64,000 nucleotides of DNA from JAHDVS01 sp964370985 (GTDB lineage Bacteria > Actinomycetota > Thermoleophilia > Gaiellales > Gaiellaceae), in contig CAYJLE010000004.1 of assembly GCA_964370985.1 (NCBI GenBank), positions 53,809-117,808 on the forward strand. The letters are read 5' to 3'. The notes under the pieces are model-generated. The model saw nothing but the letters and a program-made list of their open reading frames with translations. It made no database searches and was not told the DNA's origin. Of the stretch, positions 30,279-39,120 are shown piece by piece (the stretch's first letter is position 1; each line of letters starts with the position of its first letter). A program made the position numbers and the translations under genes.

Positions 30279-31243
30279 AGAGGGCTCGCGTCTCCGGGCC
30301 CCGGCGGGTCGGCGGTCGCGTAGACGGTCGCCACTACCTTGGTCTCCAGCACCTCGCCGGCCTCGAGCGTCAAGGCGGTGCCTGCCTCGACGCTTGTCGC
30401 GAGACTGCCGGGCGGGCTCGTCGCCGGCTCCGTGAGCAGGAAGTGGTGGCCGCGCCAGCCGCCGTAGACTCCGAAGAGCCACAGCGTAGGGAACACCTCC
30501 CGGTCGAATGCGAGCGCGAGGCCGACGCCGCTCGCGGGGTGGCCGACCGCGCACCAGCCGTCAGCGAGGTCACGCGTCCAGAGCAACTCGGTCAGGCCGC
30601 TCTCGGCCCCCGGCAGGCGGCTCAGGTCGCTCGCCTCGCCGGACCCGGGCCAGGAGCATTCCCGCTCGCCAACCGGCGGCCTTCCCTCGTACGGCGGCTC
30701 GATCGCGACGAGCGACGCGGGCAGGTGGACGACCGAGCCCGGTCCGATCGCATGCGCGACGTGGAGGCTGAAGACGAACACGATCGGCTGCGTGCCGACG
30801 TTCGTCAGCCGGTAGCGGCAGGTGAGCGCGGGCGTTCCGCTCGCGACCGTCAACCACTTCTCCGCGAGGCAGGGCAGCGACGGGCTGAACCGGCTCAGCC
30901 GCAGCGTCGCGGAGTGGCTGTCCTCGCGCTCCACCGACCAGTCCCAGGGGCCGATCCAGAGGTCGCCGTGGTCGTGGAACGCGTTCCCGTCGACACTGCA
31001 GGGGGCGTCGGTCGGGAACAGCTCGTCCCAGCCGCCGCACCACACGTCGTCGAACGCCGCCCCGGCGTGGGTGCGCCGGAGCGGCACGCGCGGGTTCTGC
31101 CAGAGCAGGTTGACGCCCGTCGGCTTGTGCACGAGGTCGAGCACCTTGCCGCCGGCGTCGGGGAAGACCGAGACGAACAGCTCCTCCGTCTCGAGCCCGA
31201 TCCCGGGCACGTCGTCCCGGACGAGCGCGGGATCGACGATCAC
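30275..31243 (-). CDS. Aldose 1-epimerase-like (galactose mutarotase fold) protein
   Basis: 322 residues, GTG start at 31243. The pattern GGKVLDLVHKPTGVNLLW near the N-terminus, GGWDELFP at about 70 and the beta-rich remainder match the galactose-mutarotase-like fold, which binds or epimerises sugars. It is the last gene of a minus-strand operon behind the binding protein and two permeases of a sugar importer (six-base gap to the permease gene). It probably acts on the imported sugar or its 1-position; catalytic residues could not be assigned with certainty. Confidence 0.7.
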   Translation of the reverse strand: MIVDPALVRDDVPGIGLETEELFVSVFPDAGGKVLDLVHKPTGVNLLWQNPRVPLRRTHAGAAFDDVWCGGWDELFPTDAPCSVDGNAFHDHGDLWIGPWDWSVEREDSHSATLRLSRFSPSLPCLAEKWLTVASGTPALTCRYRLTNVGTQPIVFVFSLHVAHAIGPGSVVHLPASLVAIEPPYEGRPPVGERECSWPGSGEASDLSRLPGAESGLTELLWTRDLADGWCAVGHPASGVGLALAFDREVFPTLWLFGVYGGWRGHHFLLTEPATSPPGSLATSVEAGTALTLEAGEVLETKVVATVYATADPPGPGDASPL

Positions 31244-31249
31244 CGTGGC

Positions 31250-32125
31250 TCAGCCCTTCACGGCGCCCGCGGTCAGCCCGCGGATGAAGAAGCGCTGGCC
31301 GAACAGATAGAGCAGCACCATCGGGAGAGCGGCGAGCATCATCCCGGCCATCGTCACGGGCACGTCGAGGTTGTAGCGGGAGCGGAAGACGGTCAGCCCG
31401 ACCATGAGCGTCTTCAGCTCGTCCGTCGGCAGGAAGACGAGCGCGATCAGGAGCTCGTTCCACACGAACAGCGAGTTGACGAGCACGAGCGTCAAGAGCG
31501 CCGGCGCCGACAGGGGGAACACGATCCGCCAGAGGATGCGCACGTGCGAGGCGCCGTCGATCACGGCCGACTCGAACAGCTCCTTCGGGATCGCCCGGAA
31601 GAAGCCCGTGAGCATGTAGACGGAGAAGGGCGTGACGAGCCCCGCGTAGATCAGGATCACCCCGTGGTACGTACCGACTAGGTCGAACTGCGTGAACAGG
31701 ACGAACAGCGGGATCAGCATCACGACCGGAGGCACGACCATCAGCGCGACGTTCATGGTCAGGAGCAGGTTGCGGCCGCGGAAGCTCATGCGCGCGATCG
31801 CGAACGCGCCGAGCGCGGCGAGCAGCGTCGACAACGCCACGGAGCTCGTCGTGAGGATGGCGCTGTTCGCAAACCAGTGGACGAGCTGGCCGCCGCGGAA
31901 CGCCTCCTCGAAGTTCCCCCATGCGAGCGGCCAGGGGAGGCCGATCTTGTCGTCGAGGTACTGGGAGCGACCCTTGAGCGCGGTCGCGACCATGAAGTAG
32001 ACGGGGTAGAGGGCAAGCGCGGCCGCCACGATCAGCACGGCCTGCCGAAGCACGATCCGCAGCCGGCGACGGATGCTCACGCCGGGCCTGACAGCGCGGT
32101 CGCCGGTGAGGGCAGTCTCGCTCAC
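31250..32125 (-). CDS. Carbohydrate ABC transporter permease (MalG type)
   Basis: 291 residues, six membrane helices. The EAA loop that contacts the ATPase is seen as ESAVIDGASHVRILWRIVFP at about 180-200. The first helix (VLIVAAALALYPVYFMV) and the large first periplasmic loop are typical of MalG-type subunits. It follows the MalF-type gene by 10 bases and is followed by the mutarotase-like gene. The ATPase is not adjacent; the candidate is at 49357-50487. Confidence 0.92.
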   Translation of the reverse strand: MSETALTGDRAVRPGVSIRRRLRIVLRQAVLIVAAALALYPVYFMVATALKGRSQYLDDKIGLPWPLAWGNFEEAFRGGQLVHWFANSAILTTSSVALSTLLAALGAFAIARMSFRGRNLLLTMNVALMVVPPVVMLIPLFVLFTQFDLVGTYHGVILIYAGLVTPFSVYMLTGFFRAIPKELFESAVIDGASHVRILWRIVFPLSAPALLTLVLVNSLFVWNELLIALVFLPTDELKTLMVGLTVFRSRYNLDVPVTMAGMMLAALPMVLLYLFGQRFFIRGLTAGAVKG

Positions 32126-32135
32126 GAGACCGCCC

Positions 32136-33011
32136 TCACGCGACTTCCTCCGCCGCAGCGCGCGCCCGGATCCGGAACAGCGCCGCGATCAGGAGGAGCG
32201 TGGTCAGGAGCAGGAGCACCGCAACAGCGGCCGCCATGCCCGGCAGCGAGTTGCGCACGCCCTGGTTGTAGATGTAAAGCTCGACGATTCCGGTCGCGCC
32301 GCCGGGCCCGCCCGACGTGAGCGTCCAGACGTACGCGAACACCCACGCGAGCATCGTGATCGTGGCCACGACCGCGTAGAACTCGATCGTCCCCCTGACC
32401 TGCGGGATCACGACGTGGCGCAGTCGCTGCCACCAGCCCGCCCCGTCGATCCGCGCCGCCTCGAGCTGGGCCTCGTCGAGCGTCGTCAGCCGGGCGAGGA
32501 ACAGCACGATGCCGAACCCGACCTCGCGCCATACGATCACCCCGAGGACACTCCAGAGCGCGAGGTCCTCGCTGCCGATCCAGTCGAGCGATAGCGCCCC
32601 GAGCCCGATCGCGCGCAGCGACTCGTTGAGGACACCGTTCAGCTGGAGCAGGTAGCCGAACACGATCCCGACGATCGGCACCGCCAGCACGTACGGGAGA
32701 AAGACGGTCGAGCGGTAGAAGCGCCAGCCCCGCGCCTGCTCGAACAGAAGCACCGACACGAGCAGCGAGATCGCTACCAGCGCGGGCACCGCGAGCAGAA
32801 GCAGCGCGCTGTGCTTCGCTGCCATTCGGAACGTCGGATCGTCGAGTACGAGGCGGTAGTTGTCGAGCCCGACGAACGGCCCGCTCGCGCCGCGGATGAA
32901 GCGCATGCTGAAGTCGAAGACCCGCACGATCGAGTAGCCGAAGACCAGGCCGAGCACACCGAGCATCGGCAGGACGTACAGGTACGGAACCCAGGGGCGG
33001 GTTCTCAGCAT
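32136..33011 (-). CDS. Carbohydrate ABC transporter permease (MalF type)
   Basis: 291 residues, six membrane helices beginning with YLYVLPMLGVLGLVFGYSI. The EAA motif is EAARIDGAGWWQRLRHVVIP (about 195-214). It pairs with the MalG-type subunit to form the membrane channel. It sits 24 bases after the binding-protein gene, in the standard order binding protein, MalF, MalG. Confidence 0.92.
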   Translation of the reverse strand: MLRTRPWVPYLYVLPMLGVLGLVFGYSIVRVFDFSMRFIRGASGPFVGLDNYRLVLDDPTFRMAAKHSALLLLAVPALVAISLLVSVLLFEQARGWRFYRSTVFLPYVLAVPIVGIVFGYLLQLNGVLNESLRAIGLGALSLDWIGSEDLALWSVLGVIVWREVGFGIVLFLARLTTLDEAQLEAARIDGAGWWQRLRHVVIPQVRGTIEFYAVVATITMLAWVFAYVWTLTSGGPGGATGIVELYIYNQGVRNSLPGMAAAVAVLLLLTTLLLIAALFRIRARAAAEEVA

Positions 33012-33035
33012 CGCCGGCTGCGTTGCTCGTGGACG

Positions 33036-34466
33036 CTAGGCGCCCGCCAGATCCTGCGCCCAGGTCGAGTAGTTCTCCACGAGATCCGGGTTCTGGGCCT
33101 TCCACTTCTCCGTGATCTCGTGGGCGAGCTCACCCGCCTCCTCGCCGGTCATGTTGCCGGCAAGGATCTTCTGCGAGTTGACGAACATCGCGTCGGTCCA
33201 GAAGAGCGTCGGCATCAGATTCGGCAGGTGAGGCGCGAGGTCGGACGAGCTCCAGACGTCGTGTAGCTGCTTGAGCGTGGGATTCGTGACGACGCTCGCG
33301 TCGAAGCCCGTGTTGGACGGGATCTGCTGGCAGACCTCCCACAGCCGGGTCAGGCGCTCCGGCGTCTGCAGGAACTCGAGGAACGCGGCGGCGCTCTCCT
33401 TGTTCTCGGAGCCGCTCGCGATCCCGAGGCCCTGCGCGTCGAGCACGGGCAGCCCGGCCATCTTGCCGGTGCCCGAGTTGGGCCAGGCCATCCAGCCGAC
33501 TCCGTCCTCGCCGAGCTGCTCCTGGGCGGCCGGGATCTGGGTGGACGTGTTCGGGGTGATCGCCAGCTTGCCCGTGGTCATGAGCTGAATGCCCTGGTAG
33601 AGCTCCAGCGAGTTGATGTCGTCGTTGATGAACCCGAGGTCGTAGATCTCGCGCAACTTCGTCCAGAACTCGTGGTACTTGGGCTCGCGCCAGTCGAGCT
33701 CGCCGATGAACAGGTTGATCGCGTCAGCGGGCGAATCCAGATTCTGGGCCAGCATGCCGCCGAGCCACCACTCGCCGAGGTAGCCCTCCTTGACCCCGCC
33801 GCCGAACGGTATGGTGCCGCTCGCCTTCAGCTTGTCGCAGGCATCGAGGAACGCGTCCCACGTGAGCGGGGGTGCATCCGGGTCGAGGCCGGCAGCCTCG
33901 AACAGGGCCTTGCCATAGGTGAGGCCCATGCCGATGTTGTACCAGCCGACCCGGTACTGCTGGCCCGCGTACGTCGAGAGCACGGTCGCACCGGACTGCT
34001 CCAGCACCTCGTCCGAGACGAGTCCGTTCAGCGGCTCGATGTACCCGTGCCACACGTTCTCCATGTGGTAGATCCCGTTCCAGAAGTACTGGAGGTCCGG
34101 CGGCTTGCCGGCCGCGGAGGCGTCCGTGAACTGCGGGATCACGTTGCCGGTGTCGAGCAGGGTCGTCTCGACCTTCGTCCCGGTCGCCTCCTCGTAGGCA
34201 GCGACCGACTCGTCCACGTACTTCTGGAGCCCCGCCGCCTCCTGCTCTCCCCACCACCACCAGGTGAGCGAGCCGCCGCCGGTCGGGGCCTGCGTCTCGG
34301 GGGCCCCCGTGTCGCTCGGGGCCTCCGTGGTCGCGGCCTCGCCTCCTCCACCGTCGTCGCCGCCGCACGCGGCGAGAACCGGCGCGAGGCCGGCCGCCGC
34401 GAGGCCACCGCCTGCGAGCTGCAGGAAGCGGCGCCTGCTCAGCATCTTCCTTGTGATCTCGTCCAC
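33036..34466 (-). CDS. Tat-exported lipoprotein, sugar-binding (family 1 type)
   Basis: 476 residues. The GTG start at 34466 has GGAGGGG close upstream. The signal sequence contains SRRRFLQLAGGG (twin-arginine export) and a lipobox LAPVLAAC-GG, so the mature protein is anchored to the outer face of the membrane after Tat export. A Thr/Glu/Gly linker leads to the binding fold (LTWWWWGEQEAAGLQKYVDE). Large extracellular solute-binding proteins of this type bind mono- or oligosaccharides. The gene leads the importer operon and has a candidate promoter at 34607-34636 and operator at 34581-34594. Confidence 0.92.
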   Translation of the reverse strand: MDEITRKMLSRRRFLQLAGGGLAAAGLAPVLAACGGDDGGGGEAATTEAPSDTGAPETQAPTGGGSLTWWWWGEQEAAGLQKYVDESVAAYEEATGTKVETTLLDTGNVIPQFTDASAAGKPPDLQYFWNGIYHMENVWHGYIEPLNGLVSDEVLEQSGATVLSTYAGQQYRVGWYNIGMGLTYGKALFEAAGLDPDAPPLTWDAFLDACDKLKASGTIPFGGGVKEGYLGEWWLGGMLAQNLDSPADAINLFIGELDWREPKYHEFWTKLREIYDLGFINDDINSLELYQGIQLMTTGKLAITPNTSTQIPAAQEQLGEDGVGWMAWPNSGTGKMAGLPVLDAQGLGIASGSENKESAAAFLEFLQTPERLTRLWEVCQQIPSNTGFDASVVTNPTLKQLHDVWSSSDLAPHLPNLMPTLFWTDAMFVNSQKILAGNMTGEEAGELAHEITEKWKAQNPDLVENYSTWAQDLAGA

Positions 34467-34580
34467 TGTCCCCTCCTTGTCCGTTGCTTCCTTCCGTGAA
34501 GCCGGCGTCGTGGAGCTGCTCGATCTCCGCCGAGTGACGCCTCGACGCCATCGCAACTTCTCGCCCGCGCGGGACGTGCC

Positions 34581-34594
34581 GGTTACCGATTACC
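34581..34594. promoter_or_regulatory. Candidate LacI-type operator before the importer operon
   Basis: GGTTACCGATTACC is an imperfect palindrome centred on CG, the usual centre of LacI-family sites. It lies just downstream of the minus-strand -10 box, where a repressor would block transcription of the binding-protein gene. A related sequence lies at 43925-43936; a LacI regulator is encoded at 45806-46798. Confidence 0.33.
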
Positions 34595-34606
34595 TGCCGA
34601 GCTCCG

Positions 34607-34636
34607 ACTATGGCACGGTCGTCGCGCCGCCGTCAA
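34607..34636 (-). promoter_or_regulatory. Candidate promoter of the sugar importer operon
   Basis: On the minus strand TTGACG and CATAGT are 18 bases apart. The -10 and its flank (GTGCCATAGTCGG) are nearly the same as in the promoter at 43893-43922, which suggests co-regulation. The 5' leader before the GTG start would be about 135 bases. Confidence 0.55.
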
Positions 34637-34653
34637 GGCCACCGGAGGACGCC

Positions 34654-34683
34654 TTGACCCTGCCGAAGCACCGCCCCTAGAAT
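34654..34683 (+). promoter_or_regulatory. Candidate promoter of the SDR-GMC-MmgE operon
   Basis: TTGACC and TAGAAT are 18 bases apart, a close match to the housekeeping consensus, about 100 bases before the ATG at 34787. It would drive the six-gene run from 34787 to 40817. The 320-base gap 34467-34786 otherwise holds the divergent importer promoter. Confidence 0.6.
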
Positions 34684-34786
34684 CGCCCGCACACACGATT
34701 GCCCGGCGTCCCGCGCGTGGCGGCGGGGGCGAGTCGCGGGCCGTGCTTCTCCGGGTGACCGGTCAAGATCGGAAAGGGGTCGAAGG

Positions 34787-35581
34787 ATGCGTTCTGCAGT
34801 CGTGACCGGGGCGGCGATGGGGATCGGCCAGGCGGTCGCGCGGCGGCTCGCCGAGAACGGGGATCACGTGGTCGCCGTCGACTGGGACCGCGAGGCGCTC
34901 GAGCAGACCGTCGCGGGGCTCGGAGGCTCGGTCGAGCCCCTGGTCGGCGACGTCGGGGACTGGGAGACGCACGAGCGCGCGGCGGACGCCGCGGAGCGCG
35001 CGGCGCCTCTGCGCGCCTGGGTCAACAACGCGGGCATCGACATCGCCGGCGGCGCGCACGAGGTCACACCCGAGCACATCGAGCGCGGCCTGCGCGTCGT
35101 CCAGCTGGGTGTCATGTACGGCACCGCCGTCGCGGTGCGGCGGATGCTTGCCGCCGGCGGCGGCGGCTCGATCGTCAACATGTCCTCGATCCAGGGGATC
35201 GCGGCCTTCCCGCGCTACTTCACGTACCAGGCGGCGAAGGCGGCGGTGATCATGCTCTCCAAGGGCGTCGCCGTCGATTACGGGCCCTTCGGGATCCGCT
35301 GCAACGCGGTCCTGCCGGGCTCGATCGAGACGCCGATGACGTACGCGACCTTCTCGCCCGACCTGCCGCGCGAGGAGGGAGTCCGTCGCGAGGGCGAGCT
35401 GCACCCTCTCGGCCGCATCGGGCAACCCGAGGAGGTCGCGGAGGTCGTCGTCTTCCTCCTCTCCGAGCGGGCGTCGTTCGTCAGCGGCACGGCGATCCCG
35501 GTCGACGGCGGTGCGACCGCCCGCTGCTACGCGTACCCGGTACCGGACGAGATCGCTGCGGCAGCCGCCCGGTCCACTTGA
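34787..35581 (+). CDS. SDR-family oxidoreductase 1
   Basis: 264 residues, classical short-chain dehydrogenase. It has the NAD(P) loop TGAAMGIG (about 7-14), NNAG (about 83), active-site Ser in NMSSIQG, and YQAAK with the catalytic Tyr and Lys. The Asp after the second beta strand (VAVDWD) favours NAD over NADP. GAAGG-like bases lie before the ATG. It is the first gene of the main catabolic operon and probably oxidises a hydroxyl of the imported sugar or a later intermediate. Confidence 0.9.
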   Translation: MRSAVVTGAAMGIGQAVARRLAENGDHVVAVDWDREALEQTVAGLGGSVEPLVGDVGDWETHERAADAAERAAPLRAWVNNAGIDIAGGAHEVTPEHIERGLRVVQLGVMYGTAVAVRRMLAAGGGGSIVNMSSIQGIAAFPRYFTYQAAKAAVIMLSKGVAVDYGPFGIRCNAVLPGSIETPMTYATFSPDLPREEGVRREGELHPLGRIGQPEEVAEVVVFLLSERASFVSGTAIPVDGGATARCYAYPVPDEIAAAAARST

Positions 35582-35631
35582 CACCTCACGCCCGTGGCGC
35601 TTACGGTCCCCGCGCCGCGAGCCGTGCCCAC

Positions 35632-36066
35632 ATGACCGATCTGTCGCCATCCCTCCGCTCGACCCTTGCCGGCCTCGCCGACGCGCTCATCCCGGCGGCC
35701 GCCGGCATGCCGGCGGCGAGCGAGACGGGCGTGACCGGCAAGTGGCTCGACCGGGTTCTGGGAGCCCGGCCGGATCTCGAGCCGGAACTGGCACGGGTGC
35801 TCGCCGGCGCGGAGGGATCCGAGCCTGCCGACGAGATCCGCCGGCTCGAGCGCGATGACCGGGCCGGCTTCGAGATCCTCGCTCTCGTGGTCGTGAGCGC
35901 CTACTACCTGAACCCGAAGGTGCGGCGGCTGATCGGGTACCCGGGCCAGAAGGCGACCCCGCCCTTCCCGGACGAGTCCGACTACTACCTGGGGGACGGG
36001 CTGCTGGACCCGGTGCTCCAGCGCGGGCCGGTCTACCGCGCGACTCCCGGGATCGGGAGCGCGTAG
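35632..36066 (+). CDS. Gluconate 2-dehydrogenase subunit 3-family protein, no Tat signal
   Basis: 144 residues from ATG 35632; the frame is open back to TTG 35578, but there is no ribosome site there. Conserved landmarks of the small subunit family are ALIPAA near the N-terminus, LVVVSAYYLNPKVRRLIGYPGQ and the C-terminal LLDPVLQRGP. The usual family member has a Tat signal that carries the large GMC subunit across the membrane; none is visible here, so the complex is likely cytoplasmic. It lies five bases before the GMC gene. Confidence 0.8.
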   Translation: MTDLSPSLRSTLAGLADALIPAAAGMPAASETGVTGKWLDRVLGARPDLEPELARVLAGAEGSEPADEIRRLERDDRAGFEILALVVVSAYYLNPKVRRLIGYPGQKATPPFPDESDYYLGDGLLDPVLQRGPVYRATPGIGSA

Positions 36067-36071
36067 CTGCG

Positions 36072-37697
36072 ATGAGAGCGAGAGCCGAGGAGAGCGCGGA
36101 CGTCCTCGTGATCGGCGCGGGCGCGTCGGGCTCGGTCGCCGCCAAGCATCTCGCCGAGGCCGGCTTCAGCGTCGTCTGCCTCGAGCAGGGCGACTGGGTG
36201 AACGCATCGGACTACCCCGGCGACAAGCCCGAATGGGAGCTGCTCGCCGGCAAGAAGTGGCATCCGAACCCCAACGTGCGGCAGCTGCCCCAGGACTACC
36301 CGTGCGAGACGTCCGACTCGGACATCAACCCGCTGATGCACAACGCGGTCGGGGGCAGCACGATCCACTACGGCGCCCAGTGGATGCGGCTTGTGCCCTC
36401 CGACTTCCGCGCCCGGTCTCTCGACGGCGTCGCCGACGACTGGCCGATCTCCTACGAGGACCTCGTCCCGCACTACGAGCAGCTCGATATCGAGATGGGC
36501 GTATCGGGCATCGGCGGCGATCCCGCCTACCCGCCGGGCGCCCCGCCGCCGCTTCCGGCGCTCCCGATCGGCAAGGTGGGGCGAAAGGCCGCCGAGGGGA
36601 TGAACAAGCTCGGGTGGCACTGGTGGCCCGGAATCCATTCGATCCCCTCGCAGCCCTACGGCCGCCTCGCCGGCTGCACCCGCCGCGGCACCTGCATGTG
36701 GGGCTGCGCCGAAGGCGCGAAGGCGTCCATGGACCTGACTCATTGGCCCGATGCGCTGAGGTTCGGGGCGCGCCTCGTCACCCGGGCGCGCGTGCGGGAG
36801 ATCACGGTCGACGCGCGCGGCCGCGCAACCGGGGCGATCTACATCGACCGGGACGGCACCGAGCGGTTCCAGGGCGCGTCGGTGGTGATCGTGGCCGCGA
36901 ACGGCGTGGGCACGCCACGCCTGCTGCTCCTCTCCCGCTCCTCCCTCTTCCCCGACGGCCTCGCCAACTCGTCGGGTCTCGTCGGGAAGAGGCTGATGGT
37001 GCACCCGCTCGTCAGCGTGCTCGGGATCTACGAGGAGGATCTGGACAGCTGGCTCGGCCCCTTCGGCAACGCGATCTACTCGTTCGCGTTCTACGAGACC
37101 GACGAGTCCCGCGGCTTCCCGCGCGGCGCGAGCTGGCATGCCGTGCCGCTCCAGACCCCGCTCGGAGTGCTCGCCCGCTCGGCCGGCCTCCCCTTCGAGC
37201 AGCGGTTCGGCCCGGCGCTTCACGATCGCGTCCGGCAGGTGCTCGGCCGCGCCTTCGACTGGGCGATCAACGCTGACGACCTCCCGCTCGAGGAGAACCG
37301 GGTCACGCTCGACCCCGGGCTGAAGGACCCGGACGGGATCCCCGCCCCCAAGATCGTCTACAGGACGTCGGCAACGACGAGGAAGCTGCTCGACTTCCAC
37401 AGCGAGCGGGTCACCGAGGCGCACCTGGCCGCCGGGGCGATCGAGACGATCCCGACCGAGTGGCTGCCCGACGCGGGCTGGCACCTGCTCGGCACGACCC
37501 GGATGGGCGACGACCCCGCCACCTCGGTCGTCAACGAGTGGTGCCAGGCGCACGACGTGCCGAACCTGTACGTGATCGACGGCAGCGTCTTCGTCACGGC
37601 GGGCGGCACGAACCCGACCGCGACCATCTGCGCCATCGCGTTGCGGTGCGCCAGGCAGCTGATCGCGAACGCGGGGCGCCAGGCTGTCCCCAGCTGA
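36072..37697 (+). CDS. GMC-family FAD oxidoreductase (sugar dehydrogenase large subunit type)
   Basis: 541 residues. FAD motif VLVIGAGASGSVAAKHLAEAG (about 11-30), the HNAVGGSTIHYGAQWMR segment, a Cys-rich CTRRGTCMWGC (about 201-211) seen in gluconate-type dehydrogenases, and the C-terminal HLLGTTRMG...SVFVTAGGTNPTATI with the active-site His/Asn region. With the adjacent small subunit it resembles membrane-type gluconate dehydrogenases and glucoside 3-dehydrogenases. It most likely oxidises a sugar or glycoside hydroxyl to a ketone. No export signal is visible. Confidence 0.88.
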   Translation: MRARAEESADVLVIGAGASGSVAAKHLAEAGFSVVCLEQGDWVNASDYPGDKPEWELLAGKKWHPNPNVRQLPQDYPCETSDSDINPLMHNAVGGSTIHYGAQWMRLVPSDFRARSLDGVADDWPISYEDLVPHYEQLDIEMGVSGIGGDPAYPPGAPPPLPALPIGKVGRKAAEGMNKLGWHWWPGIHSIPSQPYGRLAGCTRRGTCMWGCAEGAKASMDLTHWPDALRFGARLVTRARVREITVDARGRATGAIYIDRDGTERFQGASVVIVAANGVGTPRLLLLSRSSLFPDGLANSSGLVGKRLMVHPLVSVLGIYEEDLDSWLGPFGNAIYSFAFYETDESRGFPRGASWHAVPLQTPLGVLARSAGLPFEQRFGPALHDRVRQVLGRAFDWAINADDLPLEENRVTLDPGLKDPDGIPAPKIVYRTSATTRKLLDFHSERVTEAHLAAGAIETIPTEWLPDAGWHLLGTTRMGDDPATSVVNEWCQAHDVPNLYVIDGSVFVTAGGTNPTATICAIALRCARQLIANAGRQAVPS

Positions 37698-37734
37698 CGG
37701 TCGGGGCGGCTCCAACGGGTCTCGACCCAGGCTG

Positions 37735-39120
37735 ATGCGACCAGCGACAGCAGTGCTCGGGGAGTTCGTCGCCTCCTGCCGCTACGAGGCGCTCCCCGCC
37801 GACGTCATCGAGGCGGCGAGGTGTCACCTTCTCTTCAACCTCGCCTGCGGCGCAGCGGCGCCCGAGGCGGCGGTGGAGCCGGCGTTGCGGCTCGTTCGGG
37901 GGCACCGGCCCGCGGAGGCAACGCTCCTTCGCGGCGGCGAGCGGGTGCCGGCCGGGGACGCCGCCTTCGCCAACGGGGTGCTACTGCACGCGCGGGCGCA
38001 GGACGACACGCACGTCCCGTCGCAGTGCCATCCCGGCGCGACGATCATCCCCGCGGCGCTCGCCGTGGCCGAGCGCCAGGGCTCGAGCCCGCGTGAGCTG
38101 ATCGGGGCAGTCGTCGCCGGCTACGAGGTCACCGCTGCCCTGGGCGAGCTCCTCGCCGCTGACGCGATCGCGCGCGGCTTCCGCGCCTCGCCGGTCTTCG
38201 GAACGCTCGGCGCCGCGGCCGCGAGCGCCGCCCTGCTCGATCGAGAGCCCGGACGGGTCGCGGGCGCGATCGCGCTGGCCACGAGCTTCGCGGGCGGGCT
38301 CAACCAGACCTGGCTCGAGGGCTCGAGCGAGTGGCTGTACCACCTCGGGCTCGCGGCGCGAAACGGCGTCGCCGCTGCCCTGCTGGCCGCCGCAGGCGAG
38401 CGGGGCGCGGCGCACGCCCTCGAGGGCCCGGCCGGGTTCGTGCGCGCGTTCTCCGGACGCGAGGGCTGGGAGCCGCCCGACGACTGGCAACTGGGGGAGC
38501 GCTGGCGGGTCAAGGAGGTCGTGCACAAGGCGTACCCCGTGTGCAGCAACACCCAGACCGCGGTGGCGCTGGCCTCGGACCTGGCCTCGCGGCACGACCT
38601 CGCACCGGAGGGGGTCGCTGCGGTGCGCCTGTACATGAACCCCGAGGAGCGGGAGTACCCGGGAACGCTGAGCCGGGGCCCGTTCGCGGGGGTGAGCGCG
38701 ACCCTGATGAGCGCCCCGTACTGCGTGGCGATGGCCCTGAAGCACCGGGGCGCCACCCTGGCGGCGCTGGAGGAGTGGGAGGATGCGACCATGGTGGCCC
38801 TGGTCGAGAAGGTCGACGTCCTCGCCGATCCCCGCCTGCCGGAGCTGGGAGCGAGGCTCGAGTTGGTGACGGTGGACGGCAGCCGCTACGAGAGCGAGGT
38901 TCGGCCCGCGGGCGACGACCTGCCCAGCTGGGACGGCGTCGTGGCCGCGGCCGGGCGGCTCGCCGCGGAGCTGCCGGGCGGCGGGCAGGGACTCGATCAC
39001 CTGATGGACACGATCCGGCGGCTCGAGGACCTGGCCGACATCAGGCTGCTCCCGGCCGCCACGGTCGCGGGGGCACACGGAGCAATCGGCACCGAGACCG
39101 GCGACAAGGAGGGCGCATGA
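37735..39120 (+). CDS. MmgE/PrpD-family protein
   Basis: 461 residues, the usual length. MmgE/PrpD proteins include 2-methylcitrate dehydratase, cis-aconitate decarboxylase and others, so the family name does not fix the reaction. Landmarks are LLHARAQDDTH (about 82-92), CHPGATIIPAALAVAE, and KAYPVCSNTQTAV (about 265-277). It is joined to enolase-type enzyme 2 by an ATGA overlap, implying linked function, presumably dehydration or isomerisation of a carboxylate. No citrate synthase or PrpB-like gene is near, so a methylcitrate role is unlikely. Confidence 0.85.
   Translation: MRPATAVLGEFVASCRYEALPADVIEAARCHLLFNLACGAAAPEAAVEPALRLVRGHRPAEATLLRGGERVPAGDAAFANGVLLHARAQDDTHVPSQCHPGATIIPAALAVAERQGSSPRELIGAVVAGYEVTAALGELLAADAIARGFRASPVFGTLGAAAASAALLDREPGRVAGAIALATSFAGGLNQTWLEGSSEWLYHLGLAARNGVAAALLAAAGERGAAHALEGPAGFVRAFSGREGWEPPDDWQLGERWRVKEVVHKAYPVCSNTQTAVALASDLASRHDLAPEGVAAVRLYMNPEEREYPGTLSRGPFAGVSATLMSAPYCVAMALKHRGATLAALEEWEDATMVALVEKVDVLADPRLPELGARLELVTVDGSRYESEVRPAGDDLPSWDGVVAAAGRLAAELPGGGQGLDHLMDTIRRLEDLADIRLLPAATVAGAHGAIGTETGDKEGA

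Noticed and set aside
34467..34786. Small gene in the gap between the importer and the SDR operon
   Set aside because: Open frames there cross both promoter regions and show no ribosome site or codon pattern; the gap is regulatory.
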